A stretch of DNA of 64,000 nucleotides from an uncultured Acidobacteriota bacterium. GTDB lineage: Bacteria > Acidobacteriota > Thermoanaerobaculia > UBA5066. Shown here one piece after another: positions 49,169 through 57,953 of this stretch; position 1 is the stretch's first letter, and each line of letters opens with the position of its first letter. The notes beneath the pieces were generated by a model, which was given only the letters and a program-made list of their open reading frames with translations, was not told the DNA's origin and did not search any database. The stretch lies in the NCBI GenBank assembly GCA_903845115.1, contig CAIMWE010000019.1, forward strand, positions 1 through 64,000, written 5' to 3'. Both the position numbers and the translations under genes were made by a program.

Positions 49169-50092
49169 CTAGCCGACGGGAGTCAGCCAGCCGTACCGGT
49201 CCGGGACCTTCCCCTCGACCAGGTCGAAGAACGCCTTCTGGAGCTTCTCGGTCACCGGACCCCGCCGTCCCGATCCGACCTTGATCTTGTCGACCGACCG
49301 GACCGGAGTGATCTCGGCGGCGGTCCCGGTGAAGAAGACCTCGTCGACGACGTAGAGCATCTCGCGCGGGATCATCTGCTCGACGACCTCCAGGCCCAGG
49401 TCCTTCGCCAGCCGGACGACGCTCGCCCGGGTGATGCCGGGGAGGGCGGAGGAGGCAAACGGCGGCGTGTAGAGGATCCCTCTCCAGACCAGGAACAGGT
49501 TCTCCCCCGATCCCTCCGAGATGCGGCCGATGTCGTCGAGGGCGATTCCCTCGTGGTAGCCGTTCGCGATCGCCTCCATCTTGATCAGCTGGCTGTTGGC
49601 GTAGTTCGCGGTCGTCTTCGCCATCGCCGGCATCGTGTTCGCGCCGAGCCGCGTCCACGAGGAGACGCAGACGTCGACCCCTTCCTCGAGCGCTTCGGTG
49701 CCCAGGTATTTCCCCCAGGTCCAGACGCCGATCAGGACGTCCACCGGGTTCGGGAGAGGATTGACGCCCAGCGAGCCGAAGCCCCTGTAGGCCAGCGGCC
49801 GCACGTAGCACGCCTTGAAGCCGTTCGCCTTGATCGTCTCGAGGGTGGCGGCGCAGAGCTCGGGGACCGTGTATGGGATCTCCATCCGGTAGATCTTGCC
49901 GGACCAGTGGAGACGCTCCATGTGCTCGGTCAGGCGGAAGACCTCGGACCCGCGGGCGGTCTCGTAGCACCGGATCCCCTCGAACACCCCGGAGCCGTAG
50001 TGCAGCGCGTGGGTGAACACCGAGATCTTCGCGTCCGCGAAGTCGACCATGCGCCCGTTCATCCAGACCTTCTTGACTCCCTCGAAGCTCAT
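49169..50092 (-). CDS. ilvE: Branched-chain amino acid aminotransferase IlvE
   Basis: A 307-residue PLP enzyme of fold type IV, interconverting Leu/Ile/Val and their keto acids. The N-terminal KVWMNGRMVDFADAKISVFTHALHYGSGVFEGIRCY is typical. The Schiff-base Lys is in TMPAMAKTTANYANSQL, the cofactor phosphate site in GISEGSGENLFLV-like GRISEGSGENLF, and EVFFTGTAAEITPVRSVD is diagnostic for the branched-chain enzyme. Length is standard. It lies 22 bases downstream of rsmE on the same strand and may be read from the heat-shock operon or from its own start. The gene is a single stand-alone copy of the pathway here. Confidence 0.95.
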   Translation of the reverse strand: MSFEGVKKVWMNGRMVDFADAKISVFTHALHYGSGVFEGIRCYETARGSEVFRLTEHMERLHWSGKIYRMEIPYTVPELCAATLETIKANGFKACYVRPLAYRGFGSLGVNPLPNPVDVLIGVWTWGKYLGTEALEEGVDVCVSSWTRLGANTMPAMAKTTANYANSQLIKMEAIANGYHEGIALDDIGRISEGSGENLFLVWRGILYTPPFASSALPGITRASVVRLAKDLGLEVVEQMIPREMLYVVDEVFFTGTAAEITPVRSVDKIKVGSGRRGPVTEKLQKAFFDLVEGKVPDRYGWLTPVG

Positions 50093-50114
50093 CCAGTCCT
50101 CCGTCCGCCGAATC

Positions 50115-50807
50115 TTATCCGATGGAAAAGGTCACGAGGCTCGCCACGACCGCGGTCTCCATCCGGAGCACACGGGGGCCGAGGCCGAAGGAGATCGACC
50201 CCGCAGCTTCCAGGGCCGTCCGCTCCTCGTCGGCGAGGCCGCCCTCGGGCCCGATGACGATCAGCCCTCCGGCCTGGGCGCCGGATCCCCTCGCCGGCGC
50301 CCAGGCCGGAGTCCCGGGCACCGCGGTGAACGACGGCCGCCGCGCGACGAGGTCCCGGAACGCCACCGGCCCGTCCACCCCCGGGACGACGGAGCGCCCG
50401 CACTGCTTCGCCGCCTCGAGCGCGACCTTCCTCAGGCGGGGGAGCCGGCCCTCCAGGGACGTCACGAAGGCCTTCTGGGAGCGGCTCGCGATCCAGAGGA
50501 GGAATCCCGCGGCCCCGCACTCGGTCCCCTTCTCGACGGCCCACTCGACGCGGGCCGGCTCCGCTGCCGCCAGGGCCACCGTCCACCGCGCGGCCGGCTC
50601 GCCCACGTTCGCCTCGACCTCCTCCACGAGGACGTTCGTTCCCCCTCCGCCGAGAGGTCCCCGGCCGGTCCTCCCCTGGCCGTCGAGCAGCTCGACGACG
50701 GACCCGTCCAGGAGCCTCCGCACCCTCACGTGACGCACCTCGTCGGGAGCGAGCGGGACGGTCTCCCCCGGCACGAACGGCCGCCCTGCGAAGAATCGCG
50801 GCCGCAC
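50115..50807 (-). CDS. rsmE: 16S rRNA (uracil-1498-N3)-methyltransferase RsmE
   Basis: A 230-residue SPOUT-class methyltransferase acting on U1498 of 16S rRNA. The PUA-like N-terminal domain has RPRFFAGRPFVPGETVPLAPDEVRHVRVRRL. The knotted SAM site is LIVIGPEGGLADEERTALE and GPRVLRMETAVVASLV, both diagnostic. The GTG at 50807, five bases past the prmA stop, is preferred because it starts at the family N-terminus; upstream in-frame codons overlap prmA and are Arg/Gly-rich. prmA-rsmE after dnaJ is a conserved order in many bacteria. Confidence 0.93.
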   Translation of the reverse strand: MRPRFFAGRPFVPGETVPLAPDEVRHVRVRRLLDGSVVELLDGQGRTGRGPLGGGGTNVLVEEVEANVGEPAARWTVALAAAEPARVEWAVEKGTECGAAGFLLWIASRSQKAFVTSLEGRLPRLRKVALEAAKQCGRSVVPGVDGPVAFRDLVARRPSFTAVPGTPAWAPARGSGAQAGGLIVIGPEGGLADEERTALEAAGSISFGLGPRVLRMETAVVASLVTFSIG

Positions 50808-50812
50808 CGCGG

Positions 50813-51646
50813 TCAGCCCCTCGTGGCCGCGACGCCGAGCCACTCGTTCTCGACGGCCAGCCTGAAGCTCCCGAATCCCTCCGACGCCAGGATCTCCAGC
50901 CACTCCGCCTCCCGCGCGCGGAGCTGCCCCGAGGTGAGCAGCGTCCCCCCCTCGACCAGGAGCTCCCGGATCTGCCCGAGGAGAGGGGCCATCTCCTCCT
51001 GGAGCATGTTCGCGACGACGAGACCGAACCGGCCTTTCGCCCGGAGCGCCTCGCAAGGGCCGGCGAAGGCGGCCACCCCCCGCACACCGTTCGTCCGCGC
51101 GTGCTCCCGGGTGGCGAGCGACGCGTCCAGATCGACGTCGAAGGCCACTACCCGGGAGGCCCCTTCCCGCGCCGCGACGAAGGCCAGCGTGCCGGCGCCA
51201 CAGCCGACGTCCAGGACCACCTCGCCCGGGACGATCTCCTGCTGGAGGAGCCGGAGCGCGATCCGGGTCGACTCGTGCGACCCCGTCCCGAACGCGCGGG
51301 CCGCCGGAAGGTGGATCCGCGTCCGGTCTCCGGGGGGAGTCGCCCGCGCTCCGTCGTGCGGGTCGAGGAGGTAACGGCCCACCGCGACGGGCAACCGGAG
51401 GGCCGCCGATTCGGCGACCCAGTCGCGCTCGACCTCTTCCTCCCGCCCGAGCACCTGGATCCCTGCGGACTCGAGCGCCCCCCTCACGCCGGCCTCCACG
51501 TCGGGGGCCGACCAGAGCCGGATCCCCGCCGGGCCTTCCACCCAGGAGACCTGGAACTCCGAGAGCGCCTCCGTCAGGAGGTCATCGACGTCCGCCCCGC
51601 GGGGGAAGGAGAGGGCCCACCGGATCGCGCCGCTCATCGGCGTCAC
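50813..51646 (-). CDS. prmA: Ribosomal protein L11 methyltransferase PrmA
   Basis: A 277-residue SAM-dependent methyltransferase that trimethylates L11. The small N-terminal substrate domain (about 1-90) is followed by a linker and the catalytic domain: [20 protein letters not shown] is the PrmA signature, motif I is [20 protein letters not shown], with the post-[11 protein letters not shown], and [18 protein letters not shown] stands where relatives have an NIL motif. The GTG at 51646 overlaps the dnaJ stop (GTGA); an ATG lies three codons in. Confidence 0.88.
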   Translation of the reverse strand: MTPMSGAIRWALSFPRGADVDDLLTEALSEFQVSWVEGPAGIRLWSAPDVEAGVRGALESAGIQVLGREEEVERDWVAESAALRLPVAVGRYLLDPHDGARATPPGDRTRIHLPAARAFGTGSHESTRIALRLLQQEIVPGEVVLDVGCGAGTLAFVAAREGASRVVAFDVDLDASLATREHARTNGVRGVAAFAGPCEALRAKGRFGLVVANMLQEEMAPLLGQIRELLVEGGTLLTSGQLRAREAEWLEILASEGFGSFRLAVENEWLGVAATRG

Positions 51647-52770
51647 CCGGCGATGAACTCCCGGAGACGCTCGAGGAAGCCCTTCTCTTCCTTCGTCGGG
51701 GCTCCGGCCTCGGCGCCCAGCACCTCGGAGAGCCGCTGGACGGCTTCTTTCTGCGCACCCGTGACCTTCTTCGGGACCCGGATGGTCAGGACGACGTGCT
51801 GGTCACCCTTCCCTCGGCCGTCGACCCTGGGCACGCCCTGCCCGCGGAGCGTGAAGACCCTCCCCGCGGCGGTGCCGGCCGGGACGTCGAAGGCGGTCTC
51901 CCCGTGCAGGGTCGGCACCGTCACCTTCCCGCCGAGGACCGCGAGCGGAAACGGGATCGCCCAGGTGAGGATGATGTCGAAACCTTCCCGGCGGAACTGG
52001 TCGTGGGGAGCCACCGAGAGGACGACGTAGAGGTCTCCCGGAGGGCCCCCGGCCCGGCCGTGGTTTCCCTCGCCCGTGAGCCGGAGCCTCGCTCCGTCGT
52101 CGACCCCCGCCGGGACCCCGATCTTCAGCGTCCGCTCACGAACCGTCCGCCCGTCGCCGCGGCACTCGGGGCAAGGGTCCTTGACCACCTCGCCGGCGCC
52201 GCCGCAGTCGGGGCACGGCCTCTCCATCGCGAAGAACCCCTGGCGGAACTGGACCCGTCCCCGCCCGCGGCAGGTCCCGCAAGGCCCGGCTCCCGTCCCT
52301 TCCTTCCCTCCGGTCCCGCGGCACGAATCGCACCGCTCGTACCGGCGGAGCGGGATCGACCTCTCCACCCCGAACGCCGACTCCTCGAACTTCAGCTCGA
52401 GATCGGTCTTGAGGTCCTCTCCCGGCCGCTGCCTCCCCCGCCTCGTCCCGCCCCCGCCGAACCCGAAGCCGAAGAAGTCCCCCAGGATGTCGGCGAAGTC
52501 GACGAAGGCGTTCGGGTCGAACCCGGCCGAACCGCCTCCGCGGACCCCTTCGACGCCGAACCGGTCGTACCTCGCCCTCTTCTCGGCGTCGGACAGCACG
52601 GAGTAGGCCTCGGCTCCCGCCTTGAACCTCTCCTCGGCTTCCTTGTCCCCCGGGTTCCGGTCGGGGTGGTGCCTGAGGGCGAGTTTCCGGTAGGCGGCCT
52701 TGATCGCGTCGGTGTCCGCGTCGCGCGGCACACCCAGGATCTCGTAGTAGTCGGTCGTGGGTCGGCTCAT
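51643..52770 (-). CDS. dnaJ: Chaperone DnaJ
   Basis: A 375-residue type I Hsp40 that delivers clients to DnaK and stimulates its ATPase. The J domain (about 1-75) contains HPD in [13 protein letters not shown] Gly/Phe region (about 80-125) follows. Four zinc-finger repeats are [24 protein letters not shown] and CPECRGDG, and two beta-sandwich client domains follow. Length and domain order are standard. CGGAGA precedes the ATG. It lies 46 bp downstream of dnaK. Confidence 0.97.
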   Translation of the reverse strand: MSRPTTDYYEILGVPRDADTDAIKAAYRKLALRHHPDRNPGDKEAEERFKAGAEAYSVLSDAEKRARYDRFGVEGVRGGGSAGFDPNAFVDFADILGDFFGFGFGGGGTRRGRQRPGEDLKTDLELKFEESAFGVERSIPLRRYERCDSCRGTGGKEGTGAGPCGTCRGRGRVQFRQGFFAMERPCPDCGGAGEVVKDPCPECRGDGRTVRERTLKIGVPAGVDDGARLRLTGEGNHGRAGGPPGDLYVVLSVAPHDQFRREGFDIILTWAIPFPLAVLGGKVTVPTLHGETAFDVPAGTAAGRVFTLRGQGVPRVDGRGKGDQHVVLTIRVPKKVTGAQKEAVQRLSEVLGAEAGAPTKEEKGFLERLREFIAG

Positions 52771-52816
52771 GGTCTCCGTGGTGGACCGGGACGGCGCGCC
52801 GGAGGGCGGCCGGCCG

Positions 52817-54646
52817 TCACTCGGCCGAGGCTGGCTTGTCCGTCTTGTAGAGCATCGCGTTCGTCAGGATCCGCGACACTCCCTGCATGTCGAGGAGGGC
52901 GTTGTCGATGTCGCCCCTCTCCTCGCACGTCATGGCTTCCTTCGCGACCTGGAGCGTCCGGCCGACGCGGTCCCGTTCGTCGGGCTGAAGGAGATTGCCG
53001 AACTCGCGGAAGATCCGCTCGTTCCCCGTGATCAGCCCTTCCAGCTTGTTCTTCAGCCGCCGGAGCTCCTTCTTCTTGGCGTCGAGCGTCTTGTTGGCAT
53101 CGGCCTCCGCGACGATCCGCTCGATCTCGTCGGACGAGAGGCCTCCCGCCGGATTGATCTGGAGGCCCTGGGCACGTCCCGTCGCCATGTCGCGGGCGGA
53201 GACGTTCACGATTCCCGAGGAGTCGATCGCGAAGGTCACCTCGATCTGGGGCACTCCACGCGCTGCGGCCGGAATCCCGACGAGCTGGAACTTCCCGAGG
53301 GACTTGTTCTCCTTCGCGATCTCGCGCTCGCCCTGGAGGACGCTGATCTCGACGACGTTCTGGTTGTCGGAAACGGTCGTGAAGATCTGCGTGTTCTTCG
53401 TCGGGATCGTCGAGTTCCTCTCGATCAGCTTGACGAAGATCCCGCCGTGGGTCTCGATCCCGAGCGAGAGGGGGGTGACGTCCAGGAGGACGATGTCCTT
53501 GATCTCGCCGCGCAGGACCCCGGCCTGGATCGCCGCCCCGACCGCCACGACCTCGTCCGGGTTGATCGAGCGGCTCGGGGCCCTGCCGAAGATCGTCTCG
53601 ACCATCTGCTGGACGCGCGGAGTCCGTGTCTGGCCTCCGACGAGGATCACGGTGTCGACCTGGTCGGGCTGGAGCCCGGCGGACTCCAGAGCATTCCGGC
53701 ACGGCTCGGCCGTCCGCTGGATCAGGGGCTCGACGAGGGACTCGAACCTGTCCCTGGTCAAGACCTGGTTGATGTGCTTCGGCCCGGACGCGTCGGACGC
53801 GATGAACGGCAGCGCGATCGTCGTCTCGTGGGTCGTCGACAGCTCGCACTTCGCCTTCTCGGCGGCCTCCTTCAGGCGTTGGAGCGCGAGCCGGTCCTGC
53901 CTCAGGTCGATTCCCGCCGACGCGATGAACTCGCCGAGCAGCCAGTCCATGATCGCGCGGTCGAAGTCCTCGCCTCCCAGGAACGTGTCGCCCGAGGTCG
54001 AGAGGACCTCGAACATTCCGTTGTCGATCCGCAGGATCGAGATGTCGAAGGTGCCGCCTCCGAGGTCGTAGACGGCGATCGTCTCGTGGGCCTTCGTCTT
54101 CTCGAGCCCGTAGGCCAGCGACGCCGCCGTCGGCTCGTTGATGATCCGGAGCACCTCGAGCCCGGCGATCCGCCCGGCGTCGCGTGTGGCCTGCCGCTGG
54201 GAGTCGTCGAAGTAGGCCGGCACCGTGATGATGGCCTCGCGGATCTCCTCGCCGAACGCCTCCTCGCAGAACTCCTTGATCTCGCGCAGGACGAAAGCCG
54301 CGATCTCCTCGGGCGAGTAGTCGCGATCCCTCACCCTGATCTTCACGTCCCCGTTCGGGGCGGCGACGATCGGATACGAGAGGTGGTCCCGGGCGTCGCG
54401 GATCTCGGGGGCCGCCCACTTCCGGCCGATCAGCCTCTTGACCGCGTAGATCGTCTGAGAAGGGTTCGTGATGGCCTGCCGCTTCGCGATCTGGCCGACG
54501 AGCCGCTCTCCGTCCTCCGTGAAGGCCACGATGGACGGGGTCGTCCTGGCCCCCTCCCGGTTCGCGATCACCTGCGGGGAGCCCACCTCGATGACGGCGC
54601 AACAGGAGTTCGTCGTCCCCAGGTCGATGCCGAGAACCTTCGCCAC
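52817..54646 (-). CDS. dnaK: Chaperone DnaK (Hsp70)
   Basis: A 609-residue Hsp70. The ATPase domain (about 1-380) has [29 protein letters not shown] and [17 protein letters not shown]; the substrate domain (about 390-500) has [18 protein letters not shown]. The C-terminal lid is short and ends KTDKPASAE, about 30 residues less than E. coli DnaK (638), and lacks the acidic EEVKDK-like tail. The GTG start has GGAGG eight bases upstream (54662-54658 region). It is 38 bp downstream of grpE. The nonstandard end may change co-chaperone or client binding. Confidence 0.97.
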   Translation of the reverse strand: MAKVLGIDLGTTNSCCAVIEVGSPQVIANREGARTTPSIVAFTEDGERLVGQIAKRQAITNPSQTIYAVKRLIGRKWAAPEIRDARDHLSYPIVAAPNGDVKIRVRDRDYSPEEIAAFVLREIKEFCEEAFGEEIREAIITVPAYFDDSQRQATRDAGRIAGLEVLRIINEPTAASLAYGLEKTKAHETIAVYDLGGGTFDISILRIDNGMFEVLSTSGDTFLGGEDFDRAIMDWLLGEFIASAGIDLRQDRLALQRLKEAAEKAKCELSTTHETTIALPFIASDASGPKHINQVLTRDRFESLVEPLIQRTAEPCRNALESAGLQPDQVDTVILVGGQTRTPRVQQMVETIFGRAPSRSINPDEVVAVGAAIQAGVLRGEIKDIVLLDVTPLSLGIETHGGIFVKLIERNSTIPTKNTQIFTTVSDNQNVVEISVLQGEREIAKENKSLGKFQLVGIPAAARGVPQIEVTFAIDSSGIVNVSARDMATGRAQGLQINPAGGLSSDEIERIVAEADANKTLDAKKKELRRLKNKLEGLITGNERIFREFGNLLQPDERDRVGRTLQVAKEAMTCEERGDIDNALLDMQGVSRILTNAMLYKTDKPASAE

Positions 54647-54684
54647 GTTGTTAGCCTCCAGAACCTTCGACGGTAGCGCTCATC

Positions 54685-55464
54685 TTACTGCCCATCCTCC
54701 GGCCTCGACTTCTGGGGGAGCGCGGACACCTTGACCATCGCGGGGCGAAGGAGACGGTCGTTCAGGAGGTAGCCCTTCTGGAAGACGGCCAGGACGAGCC
54801 CCGGCGCGGCGTCCGACGTCTCCTCCCTGGCCACGGCCTCGTGGATGTTCGGGTCGAACGGGAGGTGATCCGCCGGGACCTCCGTGAGTCCGTAGCGGCG
54901 AAGAACGTCGGAGAGCTGCTTCTCGATCATCCCCACGCCCACTCCGAAGTCCCCGATGAGGATCTCTTCCGGGGCATGGGCCAGCGCCCGCTCGAAGTTG
55001 TCGACGACGCCCAGAAGGTCCCGGAACGCCTCGGCGAGAGCGTACCGGAAGTGATCGGCCTTCTCCTTCTCGGTGCGGCGCTTGACGTTCTCCAGGTCGG
55101 CCGTCTTGCGGAGCAGGGACTCCCGGAGCTGCCGGATCTCCACCTCGGCTTTCGCGGTCCGCTCCCGCTCCGCCTCCAGCTCCGCCTCCAGGCGGCTCGA
55201 TCTCGTCTCTTCGTGAGCCTCTGCCTGCGGCGGGACCGGGATCTCTGGCGCCGGTCCGGGCCCCGGGCTCCCGGCAGAGGAGCCCTCCGCCTCCTGCGGC
55301 GGCGGGAAGACGGATCCCGAGCCCGCCTGGCGATGCCGGGCCTCGACGGCCGTGACGGCGCGGACGGCGTCCTCGAACGCGCGCGAGACGTCGTCGCCGC
55401 TCGTGTCGTCGAGGAAAACCACGTCGTCGTCCGGGGGCCGCCGATGCCGTTTCTGATCGGTCAC
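54685..55464 (-). CDS. grpE: Nucleotide exchange factor GrpE
   Basis: A 259-residue DnaK cochaperone that speeds ADP release. A long disordered acidic/Pro-rich N-terminus (about 1-95, much longer than usual) leads to the coiled coil (about 96-145: EAELEAERERTAKAEVEIRQLRESLLRKTADLENVKRRTEKE). The core has FRDLLGVVDNFERALAHA and the beta-domain signature PFDPNIHEAVAREETSDA...VLAVFQKGYLLNDRLLRPAMVKVS. The GTG start overlaps the hrcA stop (GTGA). Confidence 0.94.
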   Translation of the reverse strand: MTDQKRHRRPPDDDVVFLDDTSGDDVSRAFEDAVRAVTAVEARHRQAGSGSVFPPPQEAEGSSAGSPGPGPAPEIPVPPQAEAHEETRSSRLEAELEAERERTAKAEVEIRQLRESLLRKTADLENVKRRTEKEKADHFRYALAEAFRDLLGVVDNFERALAHAPEEILIGDFGVGVGMIEKQLSDVLRRYGLTEVPADHLPFDPNIHEAVAREETSDAAPGLVLAVFQKGYLLNDRLLRPAMVKVSALPQKSRPEDGQ

Positions 55465-56570
55465 GACATCTCCTCGGCGAGCCGCCTGGAAACGTACCGG
55501 CCCATCTCCTCGACCAGGGGGAGGACCCGCGAGTACTCCATCCTTCTCGGTCCGATCACCCCGAGCGCTCCGAGGACCCTCCCCCCCGTGCCGTAGGTGG
55601 CCGCCACGACCGACGTCTGCGTCTCCTCCGTCAGCGGGCTCTCCGAGCCGATCACGACGGAAGTCCCGCTGCCAGGGAGGCAATCCGTGAGGAGGTTCAC
55701 CAGCCGGGCCTTCTCGCTGAAGGCGTGGAACATCCGCCGCAGCATCTCGACGTCGTTCCGGAACTCCGGCTTGTCGAGGATCTTCTCCGTCCCCTCGACC
55801 ACGACCTCCTCGTCCGCGCCGCCCCCCCCGGAGAACGCCTTCTGGCCGAGGTCCAGGGCGCGCCGGAGAGCCGTGTCGAACTGGACCTTCTCCTCCTCGA
55901 GCGCGGAGACGAGGAGCTTCCGGATCTCCGACAGAGATCGCCCGGCGTAGTCGGCCGTGAGCCGGCGGGAGACCTCTTCCAGGTCGGCGGCCGAGTAGTC
56001 GTCGCGCGTCTCGATCAGGCGGTCGTCGACGAGGCCGGACTCCGAGATCTGGACGACCAGGATCTTGCGATCGGCCACGCGGGTGAAATGCACGGACTGA
56101 AGGACGAACCGGAACGACCCCGGGGCGGCGAGGACGGCCACCTCGCCCGTCAGCTTCGAAAGGAGCCGGGACGTCGCGTGGAGAAACCGGTCGACCTCCA
56201 CGGGCTCGTGGTCGAGACCGAGCACGATCTGCCGGCGGTCATGGTCGGAGGGAATCTCGACCTCCATCAGCTCCTCGACGAACGTCCGGTAGCCGAGGTC
56301 GGTCGGGACCCGCCCCGCCGACACGTGCGGGTGAGTCAGGAACCCGAGGTCCTCGAGATCCGCCATCGAGTTCCGCAGGGAAGCCGGCGACAGGCTGAAG
56401 ACGCCGCCCTCGGTCAGCTGCCGCGACGAGACGGGCGAAGCGCTCCGGATGTAGGTCATGACCACGGTGGAGAGGACTTCGCGAGACCGGGGATCGAGCC
56501 GCGCACCCGGTCCACCCCGGCTAGCCGTCGGCCTACCGGCACTCCCCCCACCTGCCGCTGCGGCGCCCAT
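55461..56570 (-). CDS. hrcA: Heat-inducible transcription repressor HrcA
   Basis: A 369-residue repressor of class I heat-shock genes. The winged helix (about 25-105) contains LDPRSREVLSTVVMTYIRSASPVSSRQLTEGGVFSLSPASLRNSMADLEDLGFLTHPHVSAGRVPTD-type motifs, the family hallmark in its order. The rest is the GAF-like dimer domain, ending GGRVLGALGVIGPRRMEYSRVLPLVEEMGRYVSRRLAEE, also diagnostic. It first gene of hrcA-grpE-dnaK-dnaJ-prmA-rsmE. I find no CIRCE inverted repeat (TTAGCACTC-N9-GAGTGCTAA) in the 107 bp before it, which is surprising for an HrcA-controlled operon. The first 22 residues are Gly/Ala rich and possibly not translated. Confidence 0.94.
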   Translation of the reverse strand: MGAAAAGGGSAGRPTASRGGPGARLDPRSREVLSTVVMTYIRSASPVSSRQLTEGGVFSLSPASLRNSMADLEDLGFLTHPHVSAGRVPTDLGYRTFVEELMEVEIPSDHDRRQIVLGLDHEPVEVDRFLHATSRLLSKLTGEVAVLAAPGSFRFVLQSVHFTRVADRKILVVQISESGLVDDRLIETRDDYSAADLEEVSRRLTADYAGRSLSEIRKLLVSALEEEKVQFDTALRRALDLGQKAFSGGGGADEEVVVEGTEKILDKPEFRNDVEMLRRMFHAFSEKARLVNLLTDCLPGSGTSVVIGSESPLTEETQTSVVAATYGTGGRVLGALGVIGPRRMEYSRVLPLVEEMGRYVSRRLAEEMS

Positions 56571-56677
56571 GCGGCGATGCTACCAGAGAATCGGGCAGGC
56601 CCGGACCGTCTCTCGCGTTCGCGCCGGGTGTAACATGCAGCCCCCCAAGCGGAGAACGGGAGCACGCACCGAGACCC

Positions 56678-57886
56678 ATGGTTTTCTTCAACTACGCGAC
56701 GATGCAGATGGCCGCGAAGATCGTGTACTACGGTCCGGGTCTATGCGGGAAGACCACGAATCTCCACGTCATCTACAGCCGGACCGCACCGACTTCACGC
56801 GGGGAGATGGTCTCGCTCGAGACGGAGACCGACCGGACGCTGTTCTTCGACCTGCTCCCCATCGACGTCGGCGTCATCGGCGGTTTCAAGACGCGGCTGC
56901 AGCTCTACACCGTCCCCGGACAGGTCTTCTACAACACCACCCGCAAGCTCGTCCTGAAGGGGGTCGACGGGATCGTCTTCGTGGCCGACTCGCAGATCCC
57001 GATGCTGGACGCGAACCGGGAAAGCCTCAAGAATCTCGGCGAGAACCTCGCCGAGATCGGACTGAACCTCTCCGACGTCCCGGTCGTCCTCCAGTACAAC
57101 AAGCGGGACCTGTCGAACATCCTGACCCCCGAGGAGTTGCACTCCGCGCTGAACCCCGACGGGAAGCTGGAGTGGTTCGAGGCGTCGGCCCGCAACGGCA
57201 CCGGCATCTTCGAGACGTTGAAGGGGATCTCCAAGCTGACGCTCCGGTCCCTCAAGGCCAAGATGACCGGCGAGCTGAGACGGCCGACCGCCTCGATCGG
57301 CGGCTTCGGGCGCGGCGGCGTGGTCCCACCCCCGGCGGACGCCGTCCTTCCGGAGACCGCGCGGGAGGCCCCGGACGCGCCTTCGCCCGAGGGGGCCCCC
57401 TCTGCCGTCGCGGCTTCCCCGGAGGAGGCTCCCGGCGTGGCGTCCGCCCAGGCCGGCGCACCTCCTTCGAGCGCCGCGAGCGACCTGGAGGTCAAGCACG
57501 TCCGGGTCCGCTCCACGGTCGACATCCTCTCCGAGCTCGACAAGCTCCGGAAGCTGGCCACGCAGAGGCCGGCCTCCCCGTCGGATTCCTTTCCCGCGCT
57601 CTCCTCTGCCCCGGGCCGGACGCAGAGCGGCAAGCAGGCCAGCCTGTCCATCGACGACCTCCTGAGGACCGCGACCTCCCGCCGCGACGTCAGCCGTTCG
57701 TTCGACCTCGCGATCGGCCGGGCGGCCCTGAGCCAGGCTCAGAAAGTGACGGTGATCCTCCGGTTCAACGGCAGTGGCATCGGAGAGGCCGGCCCGACGG
57801 AACGCGAGGTCACCGTGGACCTTCCGGCGGCCCGCGACCTCCGGAGACTCCTCCTCTCGCTCAAGTTCAACGTCCAGGCGGAGTGA
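56678..57886 (+). CDS. MglA-like polarity GTPase with C-terminal extension
   Basis: A 402-residue small Ras-like GTPase, which in Myxococcus sets the leading pole for gliding and type IV pilus motility. Residues 1-195 match MglA closely: MVFFNYATMQMAAKIVYYGPGLCGKTTNL with the P-loop at 19-26, the switch TETDRTLFFDLLPI, TVPGQVFY (78-85) and NKRDL (141-145). MglA proteins are normally about 195 residues. Here residues 200-402 add a Pro/Ala-rich linker (about 205-290), a helix and a small beta-rich end (VTVILRFNGSGIGE ... LRRLLLSLKFNV). No MglB-type roadblock protein is adjacent. The gene is divergent from hrcA. Confidence 0.9.
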   Translation: MVFFNYATMQMAAKIVYYGPGLCGKTTNLHVIYSRTAPTSRGEMVSLETETDRTLFFDLLPIDVGVIGGFKTRLQLYTVPGQVFYNTTRKLVLKGVDGIVFVADSQIPMLDANRESLKNLGENLAEIGLNLSDVPVVLQYNKRDLSNILTPEELHSALNPDGKLEWFEASARNGTGIFETLKGISKLTLRSLKAKMTGELRRPTASIGGFGRGGVVPPPADAVLPETAREAPDAPSPEGAPSAVAASPEEAPGVASAQAGAPPSSAASDLEVKHVRVRSTVDILSELDKLRKLATQRPASPSDSFPALSSAPGRTQSGKQASLSIDDLLRTATSRRDVSRSFDLAIGRAALSQAQKVTVILRFNGSGIGEAGPTEREVTVDLPAARDLRRLLLSLKFNVQAE

Positions 57887-57917
57887 TGACCATCCATCGG
57901 GCCATCGTCGATTTCGC

Positions 57918-57946
57918 TTGACCTCGCAGCCGGAACTCTGGCAAAT
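57918..57946 (+). promoter_or_regulatory. Possible promoter of the LysM transglycosylase gene
   Basis: TTGACC (57918-57923), 17-base spacer, GCAAAT (57941-57946), only seven bases before the GTG start. The -10 is weak. Confidence 0.3.
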
Positions 57947-57953
57947 CCCTTCA

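Noticed and set aside
56571-56677. CIRCE operator before hrcA
   Set aside because: Only an isolated GCACTC-like string is nearby; no inverted repeat with nine-base spacing.
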